Assembly: GCF_000233715.2 (NCBI RefSeq) | Contig: NC_021184.1 | Span: 744,001 to 808,000 of the forward strand | Direction of reading: 5' to 3' | DNA length: 64,000 nucleotides | Source: Desulfoscipio gibsoniae DSM 7213 | GTDB lineage: Bacteria > Bacillota > Desulfotomaculia > Desulfotomaculales > Desulfallaceae | Shown here: piece by piece, positions 17,418 to 25,627 of the stretch | Numbering within the stretch: position 1 is the first letter of the stretch | Layout of the letters: the number at the start of each line of letters is the position of its first letter | The notes under the pieces: model-generated | What the model saw: the letters and a program-made list of their open reading frames with translations, nothing else | Database searches by the model: none | What the model was told of the DNA's origin: nothing | Translations under genes and position numbers: made by a program

Positions 17418-18656
17418 ATGATCTGTGAAATTATCTTTACCGGTACGGAATTACTGTTGGGTCAGATACTCAACACAAACGCGCAGGTAATCGAACGGGA
17501 ACTGTCCACGCTGGGCATAGACTTGTATTACCAGGTTACGGTGGGTGACAACCTGCAGCGCTGTGCCGCGGCCATTAAGCAGGCGGCCGGGCGGGCAGAT
17601 TTAATTATCGTGGGCGGCGGGCTGGGGCCAACTGAAGATGACATCAGCCGCGAGGCGCTGGCCGAGGCGCTGCAGTTGGAACTTGTGCAGGATGAGAAGG
17701 CTTTGGAGGTGGTCAGGCGCTTCTTTGACCGGCGCGGCATACCCCTTACGTTAAATAATCTCAAGCAGGCGCTGGTGCCCGCAGGGGGACGGGCCATCGA
17801 CAATCCAATCGGCACTGCCCCGGGCATCATAGTGGAGCAGGCTGGAAAGACATATATACTGGTGCCGGGCCCTCCTTCGGAATTTAATATGATGGTTAAG
17901 GAGCAGGTCATTCCTTATTTGATAGGCAGGCTGGCGAGCCAGGTGGGGGTGATTAAGTCCAGGGTGCTTAAATTCTGCGGTATTGGCGAATCGCTGCTGG
18001 ATGAAAAGCTGAGCGATTTATTAAAGAGCACCAACCCCACCATAGCACCCACAGCCAAATTTTCCGAGATACACCTGCGCCTCACTGCCAAGGCACGGCA
18101 GTCGGATATGGCGGAGGAAATGATTGATGCCATGGAAAGCAGGGTCAGGGAGCGCCTGGGCGCTTTTATTTTTGGCGTTGACGACGAAACCCTGCCCGGG
18201 GCGGTAACCCTGGTTTTGCGCGAGCAGGGCAAAACAATTGCGGTGGCTGAGAACTTCACCGGCGGGCAACTGTCCTATCAATTATCCTCCGCCGCCGGTG
18301 CGGAAAGTACCTTTACCGCCGGGCTGGTTGCCAGGGATTACCGGCAGCTGCAGGAAAAAGCCTGCCTGCAGCTGGGCGATATACCTACCAGGGCTATGGA
18401 AAGGGCCGGGCACATGGCTTCAATGGTCAGAAAACAGTTTGGCACTGATATTGGGGCCGCCGTAGCTGTGCAGAGATCCGGAGGGGATGATGCCGCGGTG
18501 GCGGAATATAATTTATATATAGCGGCGGATTGTAATGGTCGTCTGATGATGAAAAAGGTACTATGGAGCGGCGAACGGGACGAGATGGCCAAGCGGGCCT
18601 CTACTGTGGCTTTGGTACTGCTGTGGCGGTATTTAAAGCATGGTATACCGTTTTAG
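17418..18656 (+). CDS. cinA: CinA family protein (competence/damage-inducible, NMN-deamidase-like)
   Basis: Two-domain protein of 412 residues. The N-terminal MoaB/COG1058 domain, with TGTELLLGQ near residue 9 and GGGLGPTEDD near residue 66, hydrolyses ADP-ribose-type pyrophosphates in characterised CinA proteins. The C-terminal PncC domain normally deamidates nicotinamide mononucleotide. Here its signature AESCTGG reads AENFTGG (about 277), so the conserved Ser and Cys are replaced, and the following YSN-type segment is also altered. Deamidase activity is therefore doubtful. The start ATG follows GGGGGCAGGTAT. Confidence 0.88.
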   Translation: MICEIIFTGTELLLGQILNTNAQVIERELSTLGIDLYYQVTVGDNLQRCAAAIKQAAGRADLIIVGGGLGPTEDDISREALAEALQLELVQDEKALEVVRRFFDRRGIPLTLNNLKQALVPAGGRAIDNPIGTAPGIIVEQAGKTYILVPGPPSEFNMMVKEQVIPYLIGRLASQVGVIKSRVLKFCGIGESLLDEKLSDLLKSTNPTIAPTAKFSEIHLRLTAKARQSDMAEEMIDAMESRVRERLGAFIFGVDDETLPGAVTLVLREQGKTIAVAENFTGGQLSYQLSSAAGAESTFTAGLVARDYRQLQEKACLQLGDIPTRAMERAGHMASMVRKQFGTDIGAAVAVQRSGGDDAAVAEYNLYIAADCNGRLMMKKVLWSGERDEMAKRASTVALVLLWRYLKHGIPF

Positions 18657-18785
18657 AAACCTGGGGGAGCACGAGGGGGCTGTAATCCCCCTCAATTATT
18701 GAGGGGATACACGGACTCCCTCGTCCGGGCGTAAGCCCGGCAATTTCCCCTCGCAAACATAGGTTTGCTGTGATATAATAATGGT

Positions 18786-19214
18786 ATGAAAAACCAAACT
18801 TGGAAGTCAACAGGCACAGCAGTTTACAACATCAACTATCACTTTGTATGGTCAACCAAGTATCGCAAAAAAGCGCTAACACCGCCCATCGAAGAAACCC
18901 TAAAGGCGGTTATCATTGACCTTTGCGAGGGGCACGGATATGAGCTAATCACAATGGAGGTGATGCCGGATCATGTGCATATTTTCCTATCCGCGCCCCC
19001 GAAGATAGCCCCGGCGGTAATTGCTAAAATACTCAAAGGAGCCAGTGCCAGGATGCTATTCACCCAGCGCCCGGAACTAAAGAAGAAACTATGGGGCGGT
19101 CACCTGTGGAACCCGTCCTATTACGTGGGTACCGCCGGTGACATGTCCAAAGAGACTATCCAGCGCTATATCGAAACCCAAAAGGAAGGCGGTGAAGCCG
19201 GTGCTGCTTACTGA
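18786..19214 (+). CDS. tnpA: IS200/IS605 TnpA, Y1 HUH transposase
   Basis: Single-strand DNA transposase of 142 residues, the usual length. The HUH metal motif is HVH in MPDHVHIFLS (residues 63-65), and the nucleophile is Tyr128 in IQRYIETQ. The chain begins with the typical VYNINYHFVWSTKYR segment. The start ATG lies 80 bp after the left-end hairpin. Complete and apparently functional. Confidence 0.95.
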   Translation: MKNQTWKSTGTAVYNINYHFVWSTKYRKKALTPPIEETLKAVIIDLCEGHGYELITMEVMPDHVHIFLSAPPKIAPAVIAKILKGASARMLFTQRPELKKKLWGGHLWNPSYYVGTAGDMSKETIQRYIETQKEGGEAGAAY

Positions 19215-20511
19215 GAAGGTCGTCCTTTCACCGACCCCAAAACAGGAACAGTGGCTCTGGCAAATGAGTATGGCCGCCACAGAGCTGTATAATATCGCCC
19301 TGCAACAGCGCAGGTGGCACTTTTACCGGCATCACGGCACCACCCAAAGCCTAAGTTATACTTACCAGAACAGTCAACTGGTAGAGTTAAAAAAAGCGTT
19401 CCCTTGCTTTAACCAACTTTACAGCCTGGTCGCCCAAGAGGTCCTGAGGCTAGTTAACAAAGACTATCGTTCATTCTGGGGCCGTTTAAAAAACCAGCGG
19501 CTAAACGGCGATGAGGTTACTGCCAGGCCACCCTGGTTCAAAAGTGCACTTAAATACTTTACGCTACCCTATATTCAAAGCGGTTTTGAGCTTGACGGTG
19601 AATATTTGGTAGTTTCCGGCGGCATGGAGTCTTATAAAACCAGCAAAGGCAAAACAAAGCGTCGTCAGTATAAAGAACGCATCAAGATCGAAGGCTACCG
19701 TAACCTGCCGGACAATATCCATAGTCTGACCATCTCCTACGAGAAGGGCAAATATTATGCCAACCTGGTGTATGAAATAACCCCTGCCAAGCTGGGCAGC
19801 GAACGTCCCCTAAAGGTTGTCGCCTTTGACCCCGGCGTTAAGACGTTCCTGACCGGGGCCACCGACAGCGGGTGCCTTATAGAGGTACACTCTACTGTTA
19901 ATCGCAGCACCAGGTACTTCGACAAAGAAATCGACCTCGTAAAATCCAAACTCGACCGGTGCAAGAAAGGTTCCCGGCGCTGGAGGAGACTAAAAAAAGC
20001 ACTAAGCACACTTTATCAGCGTCGCGCTGGCCAGATAAACGGTACCCTGCACGCCACAGCAAAACTATTGGCTAACAGCCGTCACGATATTATTTCCGTT
20101 GGTAGTCCCAACAAACTGGGGATGGTATCAAGCGACCCGGCCAAAGGTAAAGGCAACCAACGTATCAACCGTGCCGTACAGAATAACTGGCCCCATAAGA
20201 AGTTCCTCGGCTACCTCGGCTATAAGACAGAAAGCCGCGGTAAGTATACTCACAAAGCCGACGAACGGTATAGCACCCAGACGTGCTCTAATTGCGGCAA
20301 CCGGCAGAAACTCAAGCCCACGATACGCACCTACAAATGCCCAAAATGCACTATGGTGCTAGGTAGGGACGATAACGCCGCAATCAATCTGCTGAATAAC
20401 TTATTAACCAGCTTCTACAGGCCGAAAGTGAACTACAGGGACTATCGTAAGAAGATATATAGCCGTACCCTAAGTGGTCAGTGGTATGTGGCCTATAAGA
20501 AGGTTGGCTAA
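19201..20511 (+). CDS. tnpB: TnpB RNA-guided nuclease with relocated RuvC-II glutamate
   Basis: Predicted omega-RNA-guided DNA nuclease of 436 residues. A GTG at 19201 overlaps tnpA by 14 bases and gives the typical N-terminus VLLTEKVVLSPTPKQ; an in-frame ATG further upstream lies inside tnpA. RuvC-I Asp210 (VAFDPGVKTF), zinc ribbon CSNCG...CPKC, and RuvC-III Asp390 (GRDDNAAINLL) are intact. Where canonical TnpB has Glu in an EDL motif, this protein reads SVGSPNKLGM with Gly301. A Glu occurs instead at 355 in ADERYSTQTCS, just before the zinc ribbon. TnpB groups with such a rearranged active site are known. The gene is full length. Confidence 0.92.
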   Translation: MLLTEKVVLSPTPKQEQWLWQMSMAATELYNIALQQRRWHFYRHHGTTQSLSYTYQNSQLVELKKAFPCFNQLYSLVAQEVLRLVNKDYRSFWGRLKNQRLNGDEVTARPPWFKSALKYFTLPYIQSGFELDGEYLVVSGGMESYKTSKGKTKRRQYKERIKIEGYRNLPDNIHSLTISYEKGKYYANLVYEITPAKLGSERPLKVVAFDPGVKTFLTGATDSGCLIEVHSTVNRSTRYFDKEIDLVKSKLDRCKKGSRRWRRLKKALSTLYQRRAGQINGTLHATAKLLANSRHDIISVGSPNKLGMVSSDPAKGKGNQRINRAVQNNWPHKKFLGYLGYKTESRGKYTHKADERYSTQTCSNCGNRQKLKPTIRTYKCPKCTMVLGRDDNAAINLLNNLLTSFYRPKVNYRDYRKKIYSRTLSGQWYVAYKKVG

Positions 20512-20559
20512 ACCTAAAAGTTATTGCCTCTTGTGGCCGGGCCATATCGAAAGGTATGT

Positions 20560-20678
20560 GCCGTAGCAATACGGAAATCTCTGGGATGCTGAAAAAAGCT
20601 CCCGGCTCTAAGTTGACTATCTTGGGTTAACTTGGATGTCCCTTACTTTAGTACACTTTAGTAAGGGGAGGAGGTCAC
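20560..20678 (+). ncRNA. Putative omega RNA 3' region / right end of the IS605 element
   Basis: Downstream of tnpB: GGGATGCTGAAAAAAGCTCCC-type hairpin near 20581-20602, then CCCTTACT...AGTAAGGG hairpin and AGGAGGTCAC ending at 20678. By analogy with known TnpB systems the guide would begin near 20679. Confidence 0.5.
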
Positions 20679-20903
20679 GGAGATGCTTTTCTTAAGCTGA
20701 TCCCCAAATCGCTTGCCCGGCACGGTAGATAATGCTGTAGTCAGAACCGCTTGGCTTTACTATGGGGCAACTACCTGACAAATATTAAAAATAATTAATA
20801 ATTTACTAACATTTATTTAATAATTACAGTTTACAATGATTAAATAAAACATAATGCCATTCACGACAGTATTTAAAATTTACATGAAACGGTAGGTGTC
20901 CCC

Positions 20904-20984
20904 ATGCGAGGTTTTTACCTTCTGATTATTATTCTGGCTATAATAACCATATTTTTACCATCAGTGCATCGCGGGATTATTTGA
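20904..20984 (+). CDS. Candidate 26-residue single-helix membrane peptide
   Basis: ATG preceded by GGTAGGTGTCCCC; translates to a hydrophobic peptide with LLIIILAIITIFL at its core and a PSVHRGII tail. No homology is claimed. It may be a chance open frame in the otherwise unassigned 490-bp gap between the IS element and the permease. Confidence 0.25.
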   Translation: MRGFYLLIIILAIITIFLPSVHRGII

Positions 20985-21090
20985 GGTTTTTTTAAGGACA
21001 TGGTTGGAAGCAGTACTTAAGATTGGTTAGAAATAATGCTTAAATAAGTGAATGCTGGTTCCGGAGTCTCCCGTCCGGTGCCACCCTAAA

Positions 21091-21122
21091 GAGCCCGAAC
21101 CATTTAAGGAGTCGGGCTTTAT
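21091..21122 (+). terminator. Intrinsic hairpin upstream of the NCS2 permease
   Basis: AGCCCGA and TCGGGCT arms around a 13-base loop, followed by TTATT. It lies about 50 bp before the permease and may end a short upstream transcript. Confidence 0.6.
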
Positions 21123-21169
21123 TGATAGTCATGCTTTGAAAACTTAAGTCCTAAACTGTAATATATAAC

Positions 21170-22501
21170 TTGGCCGGGAGTATTGTATTTAAGAGAGAGC
21201 CGGGTGATATTTTGCAAAAGCTAAAATTAAAATACGCTTTAGACGAGGTCCCCCCCTATGCGGAATTGCTTCTATTCAGCCTGCAGTGGCTGGCAATCAC
21301 CATTCCCATCATTATTATTATCGGCCAGGTGGTGGCGGTGCTGCACTTCGAAAACACCGGGGACCAGATAATCTACGTGCAGAAGTTGTTTTTCATAACG
21401 GGGCTGGTGATGCTGGTGCAGTTGTTATGGGGGCACCGCCTGCCGCTGATTATGGGCCCTGCCGCGGTGCTGCTCATTGGTGTGCTGGCCGGTCAGGGAA
21501 GCAGTATGCAAACGGTTTATTCTTCAATTTTTATTGGCGGTATTATACTTGCAATATTGAGTATTTCCGGTCTTTTCGCCCAGCTAAAAATATTATTCAC
21601 TACCCGGGTGGTAGCAGTTATTCTTTTATTAATTGCCTTTACCCTTACGCCCACCATTATGAATATGATACTACCTGCTGCCGGCAGTAAGGTATCTGCT
21701 TTACTTAATATCTTATTTGCCCTTGGCATGGTGCTGTTGATGTTTGTAGCCAACAGGTTTTTGACCGGTATGTGGAAATCTACCTTAATAATTTGGGCCA
21801 TGATTATTGGATCGCTGGCCTACTCAGTGGTATCGCCGTCGTCCGTAGTCATTGATGCCGGCAATTATAAATGGCTGGCCTCTTTTATTAATGATATCTC
21901 CTTTGAGCTGTCACTGGAGCCAGGTGTTTTGATCTCGTTTCTGGTTTGTTTTCTGGCTTTATCCATTAATGACCTGGGTTCTATACAATCGGTTGGCGAA
22001 TTACTAAAACCCGCCAATATGCCCCAACGCATAACCAGGGGGATCACCTTAACCGGCCTGGCTAATATGCTTTCGGGTTTTTTGGGGGTTGTCGGTCCGG
22101 TTAATTTTTCATTGAGCCCAGGGGTAATAGCTTCAACGGGGGTGGCCTCTCGTTTTACTTTAATACCCACTGCCCTGGGTTTATTGGTGCTGTCCTTTTT
22201 GCCCGTGGCCATTGCCTTTATGGACAGTATACCCTCTGTGATCATTGGTACGGTGCTTTTTTATGTGATGTGCTCACAAGTGGCAGCCGGGCTTATGATG
22301 GCTTTTAGTTCCAGGGAATTTAATTTTGATAGCGGTTTGGTTATTGGTTTACCCGTCATGCTGGGGGTTGTAATTGCTTTTTTACCTGCGGAGGTGCTAA
22401 ATACAATGCCCGCCTCGCTCAGGCCCATTATCGGCAATGGATTTGTGGCTGGGGTTTTTACGGTCATGTTTTTAGAGCACATTGTTTACCGGAGCAAGTA
22501 A
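21170..22501 (+). CDS. NCS2 nucleobase permease (uracil/xanthine permease family)
   Basis: Membrane transporter of up to 443 residues with 12 or more hydrophobic segments, of the nucleobase:cation symporter-2 family that imports uracil, xanthine or urate. Family-like features include LQWLAITIP near residue 38, a LPLIMGPAAV segment near residue 90, SINDLGSIQSVGELL near residue 264 and a GVVGPVNFSLSPG loop near 306. The upstream start is TTG without a convincing ribosome-binding site; a TTG at 21212 is an alternative. Substrate cannot be told from sequence. No purine riboswitch is seen. Confidence 0.8.
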   Translation: MAGSIVFKREPGDILQKLKLKYALDEVPPYAELLLFSLQWLAITIPIIIIIGQVVAVLHFENTGDQIIYVQKLFFITGLVMLVQLLWGHRLPLIMGPAAVLLIGVLAGQGSSMQTVYSSIFIGGIILAILSISGLFAQLKILFTTRVVAVILLLIAFTLTPTIMNMILPAAGSKVSALLNILFALGMVLLMFVANRFLTGMWKSTLIIWAMIIGSLAYSVVSPSSVVIDAGNYKWLASFINDISFELSLEPGVLISFLVCFLALSINDLGSIQSVGELLKPANMPQRITRGITLTGLANMLSGFLGVVGPVNFSLSPGVIASTGVASRFTLIPTALGLLVLSFLPVAIAFMDSIPSVIIGTVLFYVMCSQVAAGLMMAFSSREFNFDSGLVIGLPVMLGVVIAFLPAEVLNTMPASLRPIIGNGFVAGVFTVMFLEHIVYRSK

Positions 22502-22531
22502 GGAAGCAAGGGGACGGTTCTTCTGTTTCCT
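22502..22531. repeat. Palindromic intergenic repeat, short copy
   Basis: GAAGCAAGGGGACGGTTCTT followed by CTGTTTCC directly after the permease stop; same core as copy 1. Confidence 0.7.
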
Positions 22532-22596
22532 TACCAACACTTACCGGGGTTTGCCCGGCCGAGTTTTTGGCACAGCTAATACAGGAGGTGATCCCC

Positions 22597-22785
22597 TTGA
22601 AAAAAATTACAAACAAGGACAAGGGCTTGAATAATATGACCGTACCAATTCACAGGGACAACGCGGAACCCGGCTTTATTCCTTTTTACGAGTTCGCGGA
22701 GGGATTAACCGATATGGGTAACAAACAAAAAGCGGACAAACGTGATGATGCGCACGGATATGGTGTTGTTTACAACAAAAGATAG
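22597..22785 (+). CDS. Small hypothetical protein, 62 residues
   Basis: A TTG start preceded by AGGAGGTGATCCCC, a near-ideal ribosome-binding site, followed by a charged hydrophilic protein (KKITNKDKG at the start, DDAHGYGVVYNKR at the end). No membrane segment, cysteines or recognised domain. It is followed by a strong terminator, so it forms its own transcription unit. Function unknown; the size and charge are compatible with a spore or stress protein, which is only a guess. Confidence 0.6.
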   Translation: MKKITNKDKGLNNMTVPIHRDNAEPGFIPFYEFAEGLTDMGNKQKADKRDDAHGYGVVYNKR

Positions 22786-22794
22786 GAGTTATTT

Positions 22795-22836
22795 AAACCG
22801 TTAATGTAATTTCTTATGTTAACGGTTTTTATTTGG
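22795..22836 (+). terminator. Intrinsic terminator
   Basis: AAACCGTTAA and TTAACGGTTTTTATTT arms around a 14-base loop after the small protein gene. Confidence 0.85.
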
Positions 22837-22946
22837 ATTTACCGGTTAAAGTACATAGATATTGTAGTAATATGGTAACAGGGGGAATACTAAAATATTA
22901 TAATTATTGCCGCATAGATAGCTACTTTACCGGAGGGGTGAATTAG

Positions 22947-24338
22947 ATGCAAACAACAGCGATTAAAAAGCTGTACAAACAATCCGAAAAATATCTGGGC
23001 AAAAGAATAAAAGTTAACGGCTGGGTCAGGACGGTGCGGGCGTCCAAGGCCTTTGGCTTTATTGAACTTAATGACGGCACTTTTTTCGCCAATTTACAGG
23101 TGGTGTTTGAGGAAAGCCTGAGCAATTTTAAAGAAGTAGCCAGGCTGGTTACGGGTTCCGCCATAACCGTGGAAGGCGAGCTGGTGGAGTCGCCCGGGGC
23201 GAAGCAGCCCTTTGAGCTAAAGGCTGAGAACATAGAAATAGTGGGCAGCTGCGCTGCGGATTACCCGCTGCAAAAGAAGAGGCATACCTTTGAATTTCTG
23301 CGCACCATAGCTCACCTGCGGCCCAGGACCAATACCTTTGCCGCTGTCTTCAGGGTCAGGTCGCTGGCCGCCTACGCTATTCACAAATTCTTTCAGGAGC
23401 GGGATTTTGTTTATGCACATACCCCTGTAATTACGGGCAGTGATGCCGAAGGAGCCGGGGAAATGTTCAGGGTCACCACTCTGGGCTTCGATAACACTCC
23501 CCGTAACGAAGCCGGTCAAGTGGATTTCACCAGGGATTTTTTTGGCCGGGAAACCAATTTGACGGTCAGCGGGCAGCTGGAGGTGGAGACATATTGCCAC
23601 GCCTTTGGCAAGGTGTACACCTTTGGGCCTACATTCAGGGCGGAAAATTCCAATACGCCCAGGCACGCTGCTGAATTTTGGATGATTGAGCCCGAGATAG
23701 CCTTCGCGGATTTAAAGGATGACATGGATCTGGCTGAGTCGATGATGAAATATGTGATTGGTTATGTTATGGAAAACGCCCCGGAGGAAATGGACTTCTT
23801 TAATAAGTTCATTGACAAGTCGCTGCTGGCCCGCCTGGAAAACGTGTTAAAGTCCGAGTTTGGCCATGTTACATATTCGGAGGCCATTGATATTCTCAAG
23901 AACTCCCCGGAAAAGTTCGAATACCCCGTGGAGTGGGGGTATGACCTGCAAACCGAACATGAGCGCTATCTGGCGGAAAAACATTTTCAAAAGCCGGTTT
24001 TCGTCACGGATTACCCCAAACAAATCAAGGCCTTTTACATGCGCATGAATAACGACCAAAAGACGGTGGCGGCGATGGACCTGCTGGTTCCCGGGGTGGG
24101 TGAAATCATCGGCGGCAGCCAGAGGGAGGAAAGGCTGGATTACCTGGAGCAAAGGATGAAGGAGCTGGGACTTAGCCCGGAGGATTACTGGTGGTACCTG
24201 GATATTAGAAAATATGGCGGCACCACACACGCCGGCTACGGGCTAGGCTTCGAGAGGCTGATTATGTACTTGACGGGTATGAGCAATATCCGGGATGTGA
24301 TATCCTTCCCCAGGACACCCAAGAACGCCGAGTTTTAA
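22947..24338 (+). CDS. asnS: Asparaginyl-tRNA synthetase
   Basis: Class II aminoacyl-tRNA synthetase that charges tRNA-Asn with asparagine. The 463 residues match bacterial AsnRS. An N-terminal OB-fold anticodon-binding domain ([16 protein letters not shown], about 22) is followed by the catalytic domain: [15 protein letters not shown] (about 155), motif 2 [18 protein letters not shown] (about 230) and motif 3 [15 protein letters not shown] (about 433). The SDAEGAG and AEFWMIEPE segments are AsnRS-like rather than AspRS-like. The start ATG follows CCGGAGGGGTG. Confidence 0.96.
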   Translation: MQTTAIKKLYKQSEKYLGKRIKVNGWVRTVRASKAFGFIELNDGTFFANLQVVFEESLSNFKEVARLVTGSAITVEGELVESPGAKQPFELKAENIEIVGSCAADYPLQKKRHTFEFLRTIAHLRPRTNTFAAVFRVRSLAAYAIHKFFQERDFVYAHTPVITGSDAEGAGEMFRVTTLGFDNTPRNEAGQVDFTRDFFGRETNLTVSGQLEVETYCHAFGKVYTFGPTFRAENSNTPRHAAEFWMIEPEIAFADLKDDMDLAESMMKYVIGYVMENAPEEMDFFNKFIDKSLLARLENVLKSEFGHVTYSEAIDILKNSPEKFEYPVEWGYDLQTEHERYLAEKHFQKPVFVTDYPKQIKAFYMRMNNDQKTVAAMDLLVPGVGEIIGGSQREERLDYLEQRMKELGLSPEDYWWYLDIRKYGGTTHAGYGLGFERLIMYLTGMSNIRDVISFPRTPKNAEF

Positions 24339-24353
24339 AAACACTGCCGGGCC

Positions 24354-24410
24354 GGTGCCAGGTGTTAAAAGTTGAAAATCTTTGATTTTCAACTTTTAAC
24401 ACCTGGCACC
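24354..24410. repeat. 27-bp perfect inverted repeat
   Basis: Arms 24354-24380 and 24384-24410 are perfect reverse complements with a 3-base TTT loop. Outer ends read GGTGCCAGGTG and CACCTGGCACC. It could form an unusually stable hairpin after asnS; there is no long T-run, so it is not a typical terminator. Confidence 0.95.
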
Positions 24411-24526
24411 AAAGCTTTACGAATTACCTTTCTTTATTTATAAGCGGGCATGGCAAAATAAGGTTCTGAAACAGGTTGCATAATGGTATAATGTTTACAT
24501 CAATTGACTGATTGGGGGTTGTTAGT

Positions 24527-25627
24527 GTGCCGGGTCAGGAACGGCTGAAAAATGAAATAATAGATGGTGGTTTATGTTCGGCTTGCGGCCTTTGTGTAGG
24601 CTTGTGCCCGTATATTAAAACCAGGCGGGACCGGGTGCGGGTGATTTATCCCTGCGGCCTGCAGGAGGGCACCTGTTACAGCGTATGCCCCAAAACCGGG
24701 CTGGACGTGGGGGAAATGGACCGGGCGGTATTTGGCCGGGAAAGGGAGGATCAGGCCCTGGGGGTGCTGCAGGGCATTTATTTTGCCCGCGCGGCGGGCG
24801 ATAAAGCACCTGGTGCCCAGTACGGCGGGGTGACCACGGCGCTGGCGGCCCTGGCCCTGCGGCAGGGACTGATTTCCGGGGCGGTGCTTACCGGTGGAGA
24901 GGCGGACAACCCCCACCCGGCGCTGGCCCGCACGGCGGGCGAGGTTTATGCCTGTGCCGGTTCCAAGTATGTGGGCGTACCCACCCTGGCTGAGCTGAAC
25001 CGGGCGCTGCGCGACGGCTTGACGGGCCTGGGCGTGGTGGGCCGGCCCTGTCAGGTGGCGGCGGTGCGCAAAATGCAGCAGGGGAACCTGCCTGGGGCGC
25101 AGTTTAATGTGCCGGGTGCAGTGGAGCTGGTGCTGGGGCTGTTTTGTTTTGCCTCTCTAACCCCGGACTTTTACAGTTTTTTGTCCGGGCAGGTTCAGGG
25201 GGAAAAAGTAATTAAAATGGATATCCCCGAGGACGGCCCGGTGGTGGAAACCAGCGCCGGCAGCTACCGCTGGTCGATGGATGATTTACGTCCTTATATA
25301 CACAAAGCATGCAATCTGTGCCTGGACCCCACCTCCGAATGGGCGGATATCGCGGTGGGGGCAACCGAGTACGACCGCGCCTGGAATACGCTGGTGGTCC
25401 GCTCGGACAGGGGGCGGGATTTACTGAATCTAGCCCTGGACAAGGGGGTAATCGAGATAAAGGAATATCCACCCCAAAGGCTGCCTGTGTTAAGGCGAGC
25501 AACATTAAATAAGAAAATGAGGGTGCTGGCTGATGCAGAGTATCAAGAAGGCCGTCCGGGCTGCCCGGTGGTGCCGTTAGAATATCGCAGGCAAATAGAA
25601 GAACAGTGGGGGGGTGTCAGCCAGTGA
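24527..25627 (+). CDS. FrhB/F420-hydrogenase beta-family iron-sulfur flavoprotein
   Basis: Iron-sulfur flavoprotein of about 366 residues in the coenzyme F420 hydrogenase/dehydrogenase beta-subunit family, which transfers electrons between ferredoxin-type and flavin or F420 partners. The GTG at 24527 has GGGGGTTGTTAGT upstream. A ferredoxin-like start carries CSACGLCVGLCP (about 19-30) and further cysteines in PCGLQEGTCYSVCPK (about 44), followed by the FrhB N and C domains with a later CNLC pair near residue 260. It overlaps iorA by four bases, so it probably supplies or takes electrons for the oxidoreductase. Confidence 0.8.
   Translation: MPGQERLKNEIIDGGLCSACGLCVGLCPYIKTRRDRVRVIYPCGLQEGTCYSVCPKTGLDVGEMDRAVFGREREDQALGVLQGIYFARAAGDKAPGAQYGGVTTALAALALRQGLISGAVLTGGEADNPHPALARTAGEVYACAGSKYVGVPTLAELNRALRDGLTGLGVVGRPCQVAAVRKMQQGNLPGAQFNVPGAVELVLGLFCFASLTPDFYSFLSGQVQGEKVIKMDIPEDGPVVETSAGSYRWSMDDLRPYIHKACNLCLDPTSEWADIAVGATEYDRAWNTLVVRSDRGRDLLNLALDKGVIEIKEYPPQRLPVLRRATLNKKMRVLADAEYQEGRPGCPVVPLEYRRQIEEQWGGVSQ

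Larger units (their letters stand above)
18680..20680 (+). mobile_element. IS200/IS605-family insertion sequence
   Basis: Carries tnpA and tnpB overlapping in the same direction, flanked by subterminal hairpins: left about 18687-18706 (CCCCTCAA / TTGAGGGG) and right about 20640-20667 (CCCTTACT / AGTAAGGG). Such elements transpose as single strands using the hairpins and make no target duplication. Exact ends cannot be fixed without an empty site. It sits between cinA and a permease gene. Confidence 0.85.
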
